Shown here: positions 35,860 through 47,992 of the stretch, in pieces
How the letters are laid out: each line of letters starts with the position of its first letter
Position numbering within the stretch: position 1 is the first letter of the stretch
DNA from: Rhabditoides inermis
Lineage: Eukaryota > Nematoda > Chromadorea > Rhabditida > Rhabditidae
Direction of reading: 5' to 3'
Length of the DNA stretch: 64,000 bases
Assembly: GCA_963966185.1 (NCBI GenBank)
Contig: CAWZYM010000304.1
Span: 186,001 to 250,000, forward strand
Position numbers and translations under genes: made by a program
The notes under the pieces: generated by a model
Told to the model about the DNA's origin: nothing
Seen by the model: the letters and a program-made list of their open reading frames with translations, nothing else
Database searches by the model: none

Positions 35860-38017
35860 CCACTCGCTAGTTGCAAAGCCAAACACTCTCGAGACTGCGA
35901 TGTGAGTGCTGGTTGCATCACAACACTTGTGTCCACGCGACACGTTATGAGAGTGGAAGGGGGAGGGGGGGGAGTGGACGGTACGGGTGTACGGGGGTTG
36001 CTGCGGCGCACACACAAACACTCCCCGCCAGACGCAGCGGCTTCCCCCATCCCCCACCACCCCACTGCACATCCTGGCACTCCTGGCTAACCTGCTTCTA
36101 TAAAGTTGCGAATATGTAGTTGGTAGTTTTAGGGCAATCTGAAAACCGAGAATGTTTCTATAAAAAGACAAACTACTAGAATAAGCATGCGCCCATTGAC
36201 TAGGTGATCTTTCGCTGGGTGTCATCTATTCTTGTCACTTGTCACCCTTGGCAACACGCACTTGCTAGATGGTGGCTACAATCGGTCAGAGCAACGTTCG
36301 AATATGCGCACAAACAACATCTCTACTCTGTGTAAGCTGATTCTAGCAATCCGCATGATCGCATGGCCGTTGGTCCATGTATGCGAGCGATTATTTTTTA
36401 GACGGAAACATCTTGCGGTGAGCTTTTAAAGCTTCTTGTAGAATAATCTACTCCAGAACTCAACGAGTGTTCCAATGTTTTTAACTTTATTTGATAAGCT
36501 GTTTACCAAGTATCACACAAATATCTTTATCTTTGTACTGCTTAGACCGCTTGTACTCTTTGATCCGAGATGAGCGGAAGATCATCCGCTGCCTACGGGG
36601 ATTTCGTCCCTCCACACGCATTTGCTGACTTTTCTTACAAGTAGGAAATGTACTCAGAAATGCACTTTAATGTGAGTATGTAAGAATCTGACAAGATTTG
36701 CATGCTGTGCTACAGTAACTTCGCAACTAGCAAAAGTGTGGTGTACTTGTGGTGTACTGCCGCTTGTTTACTAGTTTGTGGACGGATGTAATGTCGGTGT
36801 GGATTGCGCAACGCGACGCGAAAATGTCAGCGTTTTTCTAGGCAGGTAGCCAATAAACACCTACTAATCTCACTTCAAAACCGTCCGCCGCACCCAGAAA
36901 CGACGTGTCTCGACTACCACGTGGTGTGGAGCTGTGACATACCTAAACTATGAGTACCTCTATTTCAGAAATAGCTCAAGTTTTGATGCGGAAAATTAGT
37001 TGTGTACGATTATAGCATTTCCAGACAACAAGCCTCGTTCAAACTGTCTTTTTATCCAGAAAATATGATGCTGACTGCCGATTTAGACTGTAGCCCTAAC
37101 AACTAACAAAGTCGCATTACAGAAGTGGAGGACAAAAAGGTAATGCGGGGCGGCAAACAACTGTTTTCTGTTGAGACACGCGCCTTTCACGTGCGAGTAT
37201 TAATAGAGTGTGAATCTGCATGTCTGCATGAGGGAACAAAGAGTGCAATTGACAGTCGGATGACAACTAAGAAACAAGACTGGGTGTCATTACAACTATT
37301 CTTTGGCTACAAAAAGCGTGCTGAGGACATCCCGGTTGACTGAGGAGAGATGAGTTACGTGATAAGCGATTATGCGCAGATTCAAGATCTAAATATGGAT
37401 GGGTGCTGTCTACGGCCTACCCAGTATCTCTAGATACGTAAGAACGTAATCAGTGTCATTTCATAAGTTTTTCCGGTTATGAAACTTTTTTTCAAAAGCA
37501 GAACACGTACGGTGTGATGTATGAACATGTACATGTATGTTCCATCAAACAGATTTTTAATTTTTAGTATGCATAAAGAAGAAAAAGAACATAAGGCTGT
37601 CTCATTCATTATTCAATCTAGAATGCTTGCATCATTTGAATCGACTGGTTATTTTCTACGAAAAAAAACAACATAATTAACCGAGATGAATGCTCGGAGC
37701 ATTGATACCGAAACAAACATTCAGATAGGGAGTATGTAGGTATTTGTTCAAAAAGTAGCAAATAACGTGTGATTATCCAAAAATCAGGGACATGAAGTTA
37801 TTCGAATATGAGCGAGCGATTTTATCGAAACGTGTGATATTTCTAATCGTTTCTAAATAGACCGAAGAACGTTCATATTCACTCAAAACGCCAACCGATC
37901 AGCAAGTTCGAAGGCAAACGATAGGCAAACGATGAGAAACCATACCAAAGGTAATTTAATAATGAGTGAGAACAGTGCAATAAAATACCGTAGCAGATAT
38001 ATATATATTGGAGAGCT
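34358..38017. other. large intergenic region, no gene recognised
   Basis: About 3.7 kb. Contains a (CT)n tract (35822-35856), two copies about 155 bases apart of GTAGCGAGCG[A/G]GTCTTCT (35452 and 35606 regions, each followed by CTAATCCCT), and AT-rich stretches. Short open frames occur (for example 37125-37343) but lack splice partners, codon consistency or family similarity. The left part probably contains the insulin promoter; the right end is the 3' flank of the TPR gene, with ATATATATAT at 37998. Confidence 0.45.
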
Positions 38018-38512
38018 TCAATCGAATCCAACCATTTCAGCGGCACGCAGCTTCGCCTGAAATCATGTCTGTCTGTGTCAGTCCGTCCGTCTGTACATTG
38101 GTCCGATCTATCTGTCTGTCTGTCTGTGTCGGTCCGCCCTATCCGTCCCACCGTGAGCAATTCGTGGAATCGGATCGACCTCCGCAGGTCGTGTCCATCC
38201 ATGGTGGGCTCATAGCACGCCAGAGCCCTCTCCACACACGACACCAACAACCGACACTCGCTCCTACAAAAACAGTTATCCTATGTAGTCCTCTTTTTTC
38301 TGATCACTAGGATCGGCGCAAGATAGGGTCTTGTCAATCTGTCGTTCGGAACCGACTATTTGCAAATATTTGTCAGAGACTAAAAGATAGGTGAGGAAGA
38401 GAGGCGTGGTGCTCACTTGGGAATGAGTGCGTCCCCGTAGGCGCCCAGCCTTACATCCACCAGGCCCATGTTACCGGGCATGTGGAAGGGCTCGATGGAG
38501 ATGCACCTGCAA

Positions 38513-38547
<35 letters not shown>

Positions 38548-39458
38548 CCCCTCTCTCTCTCTCTTGCTCCACCCTCTCTCTCCCACTCACTTCTCCAGAC
38601 AGTCGACGGCCTCTTGTGCGTCGGCGGTCCGCATTCCGAGGTCGAACCAGAACCCGCTGAATCCATCCCTTTCAGCCAGCATCCGAAGGAGGCCACAACA
38701 CCGCTCCACGTATGCCGGACCGAGGCCTCAAGCATGGATCATGTAATGAGCCTCAAGCATGGATCATGTAATGCAGCGTAGCAATTTCTAATTCCGTCTC
38801 TTCATAGTTCTTCGAATGCTGCGCTATTTTCAGTTTGTCTCGATCGTCACGATATTAATGAGTGAGTGTCTTTGTCATTATCATATTCATGATATCATCA
38901 ATGTCATCTCCCCCATCCATGTGAAGTGTGTTCCCCGTTCACTCGACCCTATTGTGGCAATGTGTGACATTTGCACAAACCAAATGCCACAATCTTCCAA
39001 GAGATTCAAAATAGCGTTTCTGTTGCGAAAAAAACGCGTGTCGTCTTAATCTACATAATCTAATAACACGATCATATTACAAATCAGGTTTTTCGAATAC
39101 ATTGTATTGATACCCTCTCCCTATTTTTGTCATCGCCTGATTATCTCATTAGGCATTCTTATATGACGAGAGAAAACAGAAGTCTACTCACAAAAGCGAG
39201 GTGTGCAGTGGCCAGGCCGGGGTAGTCAAACTGTTTCATCTCATCCTGTCGAAACAAAATTTGAAAATCAGAATGTTTTTAAATGTATAAAAACACACCT
39301 CGAATTCGTCGTGGTCAAGGATGAACATGTGGTCGAAGAGATAGCGGTGCAGGCTGAAGAAAGAGAGGAGAGTGGAGAGATGGAGAGAGAGTGGAGAGGA
39401 GGGGGAGACAGAGAGGGAGACAGAAAGACAGGAAGGGAGAGAGGGAGACAAGGAGACA

Positions 39459-39520
<62 letters not shown>

Positions 39521-39679
39521 CTCACTCGATGATCTCTCCTTTGTCGACCCTCTCATCGAATATCACCTCCCTCGACTCATCGTATGCCTCCTTGGACATG
39601 AGACGGTTGCTGGCATGGGTGTAGAAGTCAGGGGTGGAGGGAGAGAAGGCGACCGCGTCCCGCCACGCACTACAACCAG

Positions 39680-39712
<33 letters not shown>

Positions 39713-40955
39713 CATCCCTCCCTCACCGCATCACCCCCTCCTTGTCCCTCGCCATCTCGATTCGAATCACGTGAGCAGCGACAGTGAGGCCGTGTTTCCT
39801 GCGAGCATCCGAGAGAGCAGCGACAAGGGACGCCGCCCGAGAGAGGCACTCCTCACTCTGAACGGACAGGGGTGAGAGAGAGAGAGAGAGGGAAAGGGGA
39901 GGGGGGTGCGCTCACCTCTTTCCACTGTGCCTTGTATGCGAGTGTCCTCGCGGCGAGTGTCCAGCACTCGGCTGCCTTGTCCCCCAGCCGCTCCCCCCTC
40001 AATCCACTCTGCCCATCCATCCTCCCCTCCCTCTCCCCTCACCTCTCAATGATCAGCGTGTCCACATCGTCGTACTGCTTCTCGTCGAACAGCTGCAGCG
40101 CCAGCGAGTAGGTGCTGCAATGGGAGATGACGTCACTCTGCTTGAATGACGTCACCCACCTTCCATCGCCGCTCGGCTGCTTCTGGAATGCGAGCACATC
40201 TAGCAGCAGTCGATTGTCGCGGCCGAACCAGTGCATCCAGCGGTAGATCTGCAGAACAACTTATATTAATTAAACTAGAATTCGAAAAAAACAAAACAAA
40301 AATAAACAACCTTGTTGTGAGCGACGGGCACGTGTCGGATGCCACCGGCAGCGCGGATCTCCTGGAAGACACTCTCTCCCCTCCAGTTCCCATGCTCTCT
40401 CACCTCCAGCCACTCGCCCCTCCTCTCCTCCTCCAGATGGCCGATGTTCATCTGCAGCTCCGAGACGGCGACGGTGGCAGACAGGGACGCCAGGTGCTGT
40501 GCTGCGAATAGATCTGCAAGAGAGTCTCCTCTTCTTCTGTTCATCACTCGCTCCCCACTGACCAGCGAGGGCGTCCCTCCACTGTCCGCCCTGCCTGTGC
40601 AGTCTCGCCCTGCGTGCGTATGCCTTGCCATGCTGTGGATTCAGTCGGATCGCCTCACTCACATCTGACATCATATCAGGGCGGGAGAACCCGCCAGCGT
40701 GCTGGAAGTGATCGATAAAACACAATAGAAATCAATGAAACAGACCTCCTTCGCGGCGGCTCGGTTGTTGTAGCAGAGGGCTTTAATATCGTCGCTTCCT
40801 GGCTCATCCAGAGAGATCGCAGTAGAAAACTTCTGAAGTGGAATGTGTGAGATGACGTTCGGAAATCCTCAACCAACCTCAATAGCGTCTTTGTACTTCT
40901 TCCGTCGGAACAGCTCCACTCCTTCGTCCTTCAGTCGAGCCACAGATGACGTCAT
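38018..40955 (-). CDS. TPR-domain protein of unknown function
   Basis: Fifteen minus-strand exons: 40955-40878, 40832-40746, 40701-40563, 40513-40311, 40248-40160, 40114-40043, 39997-39916, 39857-39727, 39669-39526, 39353-39299, 39245-39192, about 38703-38591, 38506-38417, 38263-38152 and 38056-38018; about 495 residues. The N terminus has a three-repeat TPR block of the co-chaperone type: KDEGVELFRRKKYKDAIEKF, ALCYNNRAAAKE and SEAIRLNPQHGKAYARRARL. The middle also reads as helical repeats (SLALQLFDEKQYDDVDTLI, AAECWTLAARTLAYKAQWKE, MSKEAYDESREVI), and the C terminus has ALACYEP and KLRAAEMVGFD. TPR clamps bind peptide tails of partners such as Hsp70/Hsp90, but I recognise no named family. 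A TTCAG acceptor abuts ATG. The exon near 38591-38703 has the least certain acceptor. One acceptor is TTGAG (39998). Confidence 0.75.
39362..39520. repeat. (GA)n / (GAGACA)n tract
   Basis: Purine-rich repeat within the intron between exons 9 and 10 of the TPR gene. Confidence 0.85.
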
Positions 40956-41670
40956 CTGAATTTTTTTTAGAGAAATAGGAGAAATAAGGAAACAGCAAAA
41001 AGAAACGGTTCGGTGTGCGGATATAAAAGATTATTTCGCAATCACACGCGTGACAGCGACAACGTGTTGTGACTTGATAGCATCTCACATTCAGCCGAGT
41101 CGAGCCGCCATAGTGTGAGCCCAGATGCCAGCATTTGAAAGGTCGCCGGCGACTCGCCCGTGTCTCACCCGCGCGGCCCGCAGATAGTTTTTATATTATG
41201 ATGAAGGACGTCGATGTTGTTTATACTGCGTGTTAGATCACATGCAAAAGAAGATAATGAAGAACAAGCGTGAAATAATTAGTATATCTGATTATATATA
41301 AATCTATAGTTCACCACTGCTATGCTAGATGTGACAGTAGATCAGATTTCATTTATGTCGTAAGCGAAGCAACGATGATAAATTTATGTGAGCAGCAACA
41401 AAATATTAGAAGAGTGTGGTCTAATAGGTACAAAGAGCATTATCCAAAAATATCATCATTATAAAGCTTTTACATACAGAAACCGGCCGCTAGTGCACTT
41501 TAACTTTCGTATTTTACTGTCTGAAATGGACTACAACTAACAGCTTTTAGCAACGATCAGCTGTTCCCATAAGCGCGCGATATTTTAGTTTTTTGAAATT
41601 TATCGATTTTACGTTGTTAATATTTCCATTGATTATTTTAACAAATGTTTGTAATGTAAATCTAAGGGTA
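40956..41670. promoter_or_regulatory. divergent intergenic region
   Basis: Lies between the TPR gene (minus) and RNF170 (plus), so both promoters should be here. AT-rich. ATTTTAG ending at 41588 is a possible trans-splice site for the plus-strand gene. No motif named. Confidence 0.4.
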
Positions 41671-43103
41671 ATGGATGGATTGCGAGAGTGGTGGGCTTAC
41701 GAATGGCATCGATGGACGGTTGATGATCCAGCAACGCGCGTCATAGAAGGTACGTTTCATTGTGTAAATGGTGTCATTTATGTTATATATCTACTTTGTT
41801 ATATCAAATATTTTAAGGTTTCGACAACCAAGTGATTCTAGGATTTGCAATATTTATTCCATCCTACATGACGCTCGTCTACTACGTCTATAAACATGAG
41901 AAGTGAGTGATGAGCTCATACAATATTTATCAATTTATTGATCGCTCCAGGGCTCGTGTGGTGCACGTGCATCCGGAGGCAGTGGATGAGGTGCGCGGGT
42001 TTCGAGAGGTGTTCGCCCGCACCAACGGAACCACACCCGACAACGACGAGGAGCTTGATCAGGTGGGTTGTTTGTTTTATGTGTTTACATCTTTGTTGTT
42101 TGTTATATACGTGGTCAGTCATTTCGGAAACCGTTTTCGAAGTAGTTGGAGGCTATACGTAATGAGTTTGAAGAAACTGACCGCTACTTTACCCGTTGTC
42201 CGTTCAGCAGTTGTCTCTGGCGCGGGCGCGGGCCGACGGCACGTGTCCGGTCTGCCACGGCGACAGCAACTGCGCCGTCATGACCAACTGCGGGTGAGAC
42301 TGCCACAGACAAATGATCGATCAATTGATATCCATCAGACACACATTCTGCTGTGAGTGCATTGTGGGCTACTGGCGGCACTCGGTCTCCCTCGTCACTC
42401 CCGTCGCCTGTCCCATATGCAGGACCCCTGTGAGTTGCTCATATGTTGTTTATGTTTTACTTATTTATTTAAATTGTTGTATATGTGTATAGTATACTTG
42501 TAGGTTACTATGTTGTTGCCCATCAACTGGCGTCGCTCTGTGCCGGGTGCGGACAACGAGGAAGAAGGTGGGTGGATGGTGAAAAATCAATAATTCGATA
42601 ATTTGTATGCGCTTCCAGAGAATCTACTCGAGAACAACATCCGCCTTAACGACTACAACCGGCGGTTCAGCAACGATCGGCCGGTGCGTGTGTGTCTGTC
42701 TGTCTGTCCCCTTATGTTTCCATCATCCTCCCTCTCCAGTGGCTCGAGTACCTCCTCGATCTACCCGTACTCGTTCCCTACCTCGTCACCCGATTCACCG
42801 ATCACGGTATCATGAACGTGTTCAGGTACTGTAGTACTACGGTTACTGTATTCTTTATCGCTCCAATTCAGGCTTCGTTTTGTGATGTGCGTTGCGGCGG
42901 TGGTGGTCTATGTTTCGTTCCCATTCGATATCATCCCCGACCTCTACGGGATGATCGGATTTCTCGACGACGCAGCCGTCGTTATCCTGGGTCAGTTATT
43001 GATTTATCGATTCTCTATTCATTACTTGATTTCAGGCTTCGTTTATCTCTCGGTCGCGATTCGCTCGTACCTGGCGCACCGTGGCGAGGCGAGAGCGCGC
43101 TAG
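41671..43103 (+). CDS. RNF170: RNF170, ER-membrane RING ubiquitin ligase
   Basis: Ten exons: 41671-41749, 41818-41902, 41951-42062, 42208-42293, 42339-42429, 42504-42567, 42619-42683, 42740-42825, 42872-42990 and 43036-43103; 284 residues. VIEGFDNQVILGFAIFIPSY starts the first membrane span. The RING finger is complete (CPVCHGDSNCAVMTNCGH, TFCCECIVGYW, CPICRTPV). NDYNRRFSNDRP follows as in human RNF170, then the two-span DUF1232 region (FPFDIIPDLYGMIGFLDDAAV). RNF170 ubiquitinates activated inositol trisphosphate receptors and other ER clients. An in-frame ATG at 41593 would add a hydrophobic leader; I prefer 41671 because the distance to VIEG then matches the human protein. Exon 2 uses a TTTAAG acceptor. 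Confidence 0.94.
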
Positions 43104-43198
43104 ACCAGCCCTTATTCTATTCCTCACCACTGTCTGATCTCATTTCTCAGGTTTTGTAAGAATATTCGAACAACGCATGTACATTAATAATAATTGTG

Positions 43199-43224
43199 TG
43201 AAAATAAAAAAATAAATTTATTTT
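43199..43224. terminator. back-to-back poly(A) signals
   Basis: AATAAATTTATT at about 43211-43222 is palindromic and gives AATAAA on both strands between the converging RNF170 and MSP genes. A further AATAAA lies just before it on the plus strand. Confidence 0.55.
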
Positions 43225-43426
43225 TAATCATTAGTCGGTATGGGAGGCCTGATTCCCTCTTCATTCTCAGTCAGGCCCACTTCATTGCCTCACTCATCGT
43301 CAGTCAAACAAAGGTTCAAAGCATTGTGAGGTGAAAAATGAAAATGATGTGAGGTGAAAAAAATGAACACGAATAAGAACTTTTGAAATAAGAGCTTTAT
43401 ACAATCGCTAAAGAGGCGTAAACCAT

Positions 43427-43860
43427 TCAAGGGTTGTACTCGATGGGGAGGTTCTTGCGGCGGACCATTCCGTCGCCCTGGAACCACTCGCGGCGGAAGG
43501 TCTTAGCAGCGCCGTCGGGGGTGTTGGTCCACTCGATGGTGATGCGGTCGTTGTTGGTGTCCTCCTGACCGTACTGGAACGCGTCGCAAGAGACGGCCAT
43601 CAGCACGGCTTCCTTGGGGTCGAGCACTCCGCACGGCGGATCGACGCCGAGGCGCTTCATGTTGGTGGTCTTGATGGCCCATCCGATGCGGCGACCTCCA
43701 GCGTTGGTGATCTGAACGGGACACAGTGAGAATCAATCGATATCTATCGTCAGCAGCGTACCTTGATGTGGTAGGTGTGCTTGTCATCGTAGGGGGCGTT
43801 GAAGACGATCTTGGTACCCGGCTGGGTGTTGATATCTCCGGGAGGGACGGACTGAGCCAT
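43427..43860 (-). CDS. msp: major sperm protein
   Basis: Two minus-strand exons, 43860-43762 and 43711-43427; 127 residues, exactly the family length. The start is [20 protein letters not shown] and hallmark blocks are [69 protein letters not shown] and IEYNP. MSP forms filaments that drive the crawling of nematode amoeboid sperm and, when released, signals oocyte maturation. It is confined to nematodes and identifies the organism. Compared with the usual sequence, the segment after the intron reads [11 protein letters not shown], with Trp where Tyr is common, a mild substitution. A TTTTATA word lies about 34 bases upstream of ATG (43893-43899) and could be the TATA box. Confidence 0.98.
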
Positions 43861-44147
43861 GGCGAATGGATGCCGGCAGCCCGCCGCGCCCCGCTTTTAT
43901 ACGAGAGGAGGACATGTAAATGAGACAATTCGCGCGATTCGCAATAGGGGAAATTGTTAGGCGGTGGGGCATAATAACAGAGTGATTTCGTAGGTAAAGT
44001 GGCGTCAGATCGTACTTGATTGCTCGTTCCGAAAGACAAGACCATGCAACGTCTCTCAATCAATCTCACTAAAGATTGAATGATGCCCCCAAACAATGTG
44101 ATAACTAGATCAAAATCATAGAAATTTATCGTCTAATAATAAATCCA

Positions 44148-44572
44148 TCAATACAAGTCGATCTTCTTCGCGTCTTTGCGAAGTCGCGCGATCTGAAACA
44201 TAGCTAAATTGTAGCTTCGATAGCAAAAACCTGAAAAGTGACCTCTTTTTCTGTGAGGAAGTTTTTCAAGTCCGGCATATCCAGGGCGTATTCGAGATGC
44301 GAATCGAATCTGGAGGTGACATATGGCATATGACAGATTGACAATGACATTCGCCCACTCACTTGTCCTTGCTTGCTTGGGCCTTGGCGTAGTTTCCATT
44401 CTGCAGGGCGTCCATTCTTTCGATCAGCATATCCTACAGTGTTAGATAGTTAGATGTGTATGTGTGGACCATGAACCATGATCAAAAAAGTAAACTACCT
44501 TTAGTGGCTCCTCTTTGGATCGAAGTCGCTTGATGTTTTTGTCAAGCTCGTCTGCGAGAGCGTAGCTGAAAA

Positions 44573-44648
<76 letters not shown>

Positions 44649-45361
44649 TTTCTCTCTCTCTTACTTTCTCTCTCTATTCTCTCTTCTAACTCGTTCTATA
44701 AATCTCCTCTCCTCACTTTTCACTCCAAATTGCGTGTTCTTTCTTGTTCTCCAGCAATCGAATCGAGTTGTTCAGCTCTCCCAAGCGACGTCGGAAGTAG
44801 TACCTAATTTGCATCATGATCAAAGCACAAAACACACTCCAACTTTTTCTCGTTGCTCCTCCGATCGCTTTCCAAGTCCTCGATAGACAACGCCTCCTCG
44901 TCCTCTCCGTATGCCATGATCTCATTCAAAACGCGCTCGCGGGTCCTGACACGAATACATTAGCACATTCTCGCCTCGCAGAAAGAGTTGGCATATGTGA
45001 TATGTGTAGTTTACCTGGGAGTGATGTCGCCGTCTTCTGGCAGTTTCTCTTCGACTTCGTGGGTGGTCTGACAGGTGCACGCCTTCTCGTTCTTCTTCTC
45101 GGAAGACGACGCTGTGACTGAACTGCTGGAAGAAGCTGACATCGACGACGTGGGACGGTCTGCAAACGTATGGAAAGTATGGAATATGGGGAAACGTGAG
45201 TATCATAATCATAGTATAGGGAAACATAGTATGTAACGTATCAACGTACCGTTGCTGGCTATTGCGTATTTGTGTTTCAGCCGGGAGACCATGCTCTTCG
45301 TGAACAGAATCTCCTCGTCTTCACTGTCCGAAGCGGTGAGATTGATTGGAGCGGGACGCAT
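44148..45361 (-). CDS. coiled-coil protein of unknown function
   Basis: Eight minus-strand exons: 45361-45250, 45159-45015, 44945-44838, 44803-44717, 44565-44499, 44433-44363, 44309-44231 and 44192-44148; 237 residues. An acidic start (SDSEDEEILFTKSMVSRL) and a Ser-rich stretch (SMSASSSSSVTASSSEKNEK) precede a long helical, charged region: RERVLNEIMAYGEDEEAL, RRRLGELNNSIRLLENKKEH, ADELDKNIKRLRSKEEPLKD and ERMDALQNGNYAKAQASKDK. The end is ARLRKDAKKIDLY. No catalytic motif or membrane segment is seen. I do not recognise the family; a subunit of a cytoplasmic scaffold or trafficking complex is one option. Intron 4 is a (CT)n tract. Confidence 0.75.
44578..44692. repeat. (CT)n microsatellite
   Basis: CT repeat with ACTTT interruptions that occupies intron 4 of the coiled-coil gene. 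Confidence 0.9.
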
Positions 45362-46188
45362 CTTCAATATGGAGATATGGACTCGAGTTCAAAATCCAAC
45401 AACTAGCTCGACGGTAGCTCTACCGAACTTCACAAACTACCGAGATAAAAAAAAAACAGAGCAACGTTTTTCGTCCAGTTGATATCTCATATGCAAAAAA
45501 ACAAGAGGAAAAAGGCGGAGCAGCTTAAATGTGCGCTTGAAACCATGTATTCATGTCGGCGTCAGTTGCAGGTTGCCGATGTATGCGAAATGAATAATTG
45601 AGAGGAACGGTGAAACAGGAGAAGACAGAGGGATGAGAGAGAGAGAGTGTGGGAGAGAGAGAGAGAGAGAGGGAGGGAGGGAGGGACAAAGAGAGCGAGA
45701 GAGAATAGTTGAGGTTGGCATTGTGTTGGCAGAAACGCCTGTCTACATGGCCTGCTGTCATAGCAACGAGGCACACAACAGATTGCTGGATGATAAGAAA
45801 CATACTGGAAACATGTTCAACACTATAGCAACAATAGCGAAAATGAAAGTGCAACTGATTTATACCGAACTGAATACAGGTACAGGTGAAATGGAAAGGT
45901 GCACAGCAGGTGCTGGCTATAATTTATGGTAAGCACGCGTGCGCGCGATCGATGGATGCATTCGTCACTCAATCGGTGACTCAATTACACATACGTCCAA
46001 TCATACATGTGCGCACGAGCGTTTCTCCATAGAAAGGAGCATACAACTACGATGAAACGTTGTCGACGCAATTTCTAATTTCGAATGTGCGAAAAGCCGG
46101 AAACTGGGAATATATGGGATATGGAGCTGTGTCAACACTCTTATGCGTGTGGGCACACAATACCAACCGACAAAAACTAATATCCGGG

Positions 46189-46252
<64 letters not shown>

Positions 46253-46640
46253 ATCTATGAAAAGGCTCCTTGCTCGGTCGACGGTTAGCCGTTCCGTTTG
46301 CGGGGTAAATTGGTTTCGATTATGTGATTCGCACGGTTAATAGAGGGGGCGAATGAAGGAAGAGAAATTGACGACACAACAACACTGGCAACTATGTGCC
46401 GGGAATCGATGACAGTGATGACAGCGAGAGAAAGAGAGGGAGAGAGGAAGAGGGAGGGTGCAGAGAGATTGAGGTTGAGGGAGGGTGCAGAGAGAGGGAG
46501 AGAGAGAGAGAGAGAGGGAGAGAGAGAGAGAGAGAGGCACACTGCCATTTATAACAGTCACCTGTGGTGGCGATGGCTGATTGTGTTTGAGCGATGGAGG
46601 AGGGGTGGCGGGACTGAAGAGATGTCTCAGGTGACATCAC

Positions 46641-46681
<41 letters not shown>

Positions 46682-46851
46682 AGGGAGAGCTGGTATATTA
46701 GCTGCCATCGCGAAACACGGGCAGACTCACCTTTGTGTCTTTGTGATTGCGTGTGAACATGTGTGAACAGGAACATGTGAATTATTGTAAACGTCGCTAA
46801 ACATCTATTTATCACATATGGGATACATTTGTCCATGTTTCAGATATCGAC
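45362..46851. other. intergenic, rich in GA/CT microsatellites
   Basis: Contains GA tracts at 45638-45712, 46191-46254, 46426-46534 and 46645-46692. No coding exon recognised. Includes the promoter side of the coiled-coil gene and the 3' flank of the next minus-strand gene. Confidence 0.5.
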
Positions 46852-47630
46852 CTATGATATATGAGTGGTACATGAATGGAAGAAGTTGGTGACACAACGA
46901 AATCCCTGGATGTGATAGTCAGAATGTCAGAATCTCGACATTCCGATCTTTTCCGAAGAGTCCTTAATGTTATCGTGAGAGTGAAAATGGAAAAGGAACG
47001 AATGTAACAAACACAACATACCTTTCCTTTCAGAATCACTCCGACTATGCCTGCTTGTCCATAGCTGTTCTTAGGTGTGTCATAGACACTGTGGATTGTT
47101 ATTCTAAAATGTACTACTATTCCATACGAAACTGATAATGAATACCTAATAAAGTGAGCTGTTCCATTTGTATAGATCGTTTGCCGCAGATTGTAACCGT
47201 TGAAACGTATCTCGCCCTAAACAGACGTAACATGTTTCATTTCCAATAGAACCTGCAAGGAGTATGTGGCATGGTGGGATTTCGTCGAGCTTGGGTGAAA
47301 TCGCGAGTCTGATAGACCAAACGAAACACTCATCGAACTTGCTGGAAACAGTCGTTTTTTGACAATTTTTTTTTCAAAATCTGTAACTGACGTATATAGT
47401 CGGGATGCGCTGCGATCTCACTGATGTGACTTGCGGGGTGTCATCCAATACGAGAACCATCGACTGCGGATAGCTGCTGCGTCTGAAAAGAGTCTATGGA
47501 AAATGGAAATGTGGGTATGGAGAGACTTCTCTGTGACCCAGCAGACGCCGTCCACGATGCCCTTTTTCCGCGCGCTCGTCTCCTCCTCGTTGTCAGTACT
47601 CGACGTGGAGAGAACGTCATAGTCCAACAT
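46852..47630 (-). CDS. single-domain IFT25/CEP104-type galactose-binding-like protein
   Basis: Six minus-strand exons fit in phase: 47630-47527, 47482-47422, 47386-47339, 47216-47146, 47103-47022 and possibly 46905-46852; 139 residues, close to human IFT25 (HSPB11, 144). The order of motifs matches the discoidin-like domain of IFT25 and the CEP104 N terminus: VLSTSSTDNEEE, GIVDGVCWVTE, YPQSMVLVLDD, VTSLQI, GEIRFNGYNLRQTIYTNG, AHFIRITIHSVYD and KNSYGQAGIVGVILKGK. In other animals IFT25 is an IFT-B subunit partnered with IFT27, whereas CEP104 is a ciliary tip protein with a much longer C terminus. I see no such extension here. The middle exons (47386-47339) and the last exon are least secure. 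Confidence 0.55.
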
Positions 47631-47992
47631 AGTCCAAGAGAGTGCGTAAGTGCGCTTCTCGCCCTCTTCCAACTTTCAACCCATTCACACCCATTCACAC
47701 TCATTCCCCAATCCACTCTCTTTTCAATCACTACTCTTTCACGTTTACCCTCACCTCAGTGCACTCGTTTGAAAGTTCACAACAATTATTTTTACAATAT
47801 GAAATTTGGATTTCACATTTCACATTTCACATTTTATGCATGAGGATTTTTGGTGCTATGATCACATGTGAGCGAAGAATCGCCAGAAACCCGTGGCAAC
47901 TTGGGCTTTTTGCACAAAGAATGCCGGAATATGGTTGGCCCTTGGATACGCTGTAAAGGGAAGAGACACTCCTCGAAACGAAAGCACGGAAG
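47631..47992. promoter_or_regulatory. divergent intergenic region
   Basis: Between the IFT25-like gene (minus) and the Ly6-type gene (plus). Holds short repeats (ACCCATTCAC near 47679-47700, TTTCACA near 47814-47833). No motif named. Confidence 0.35.

Noticed and set aside
37125..37343. 72-residue open frame in the gene desert
   Set aside because: No splice partners, no signal peptide, no family resemblance; consistent with chance.
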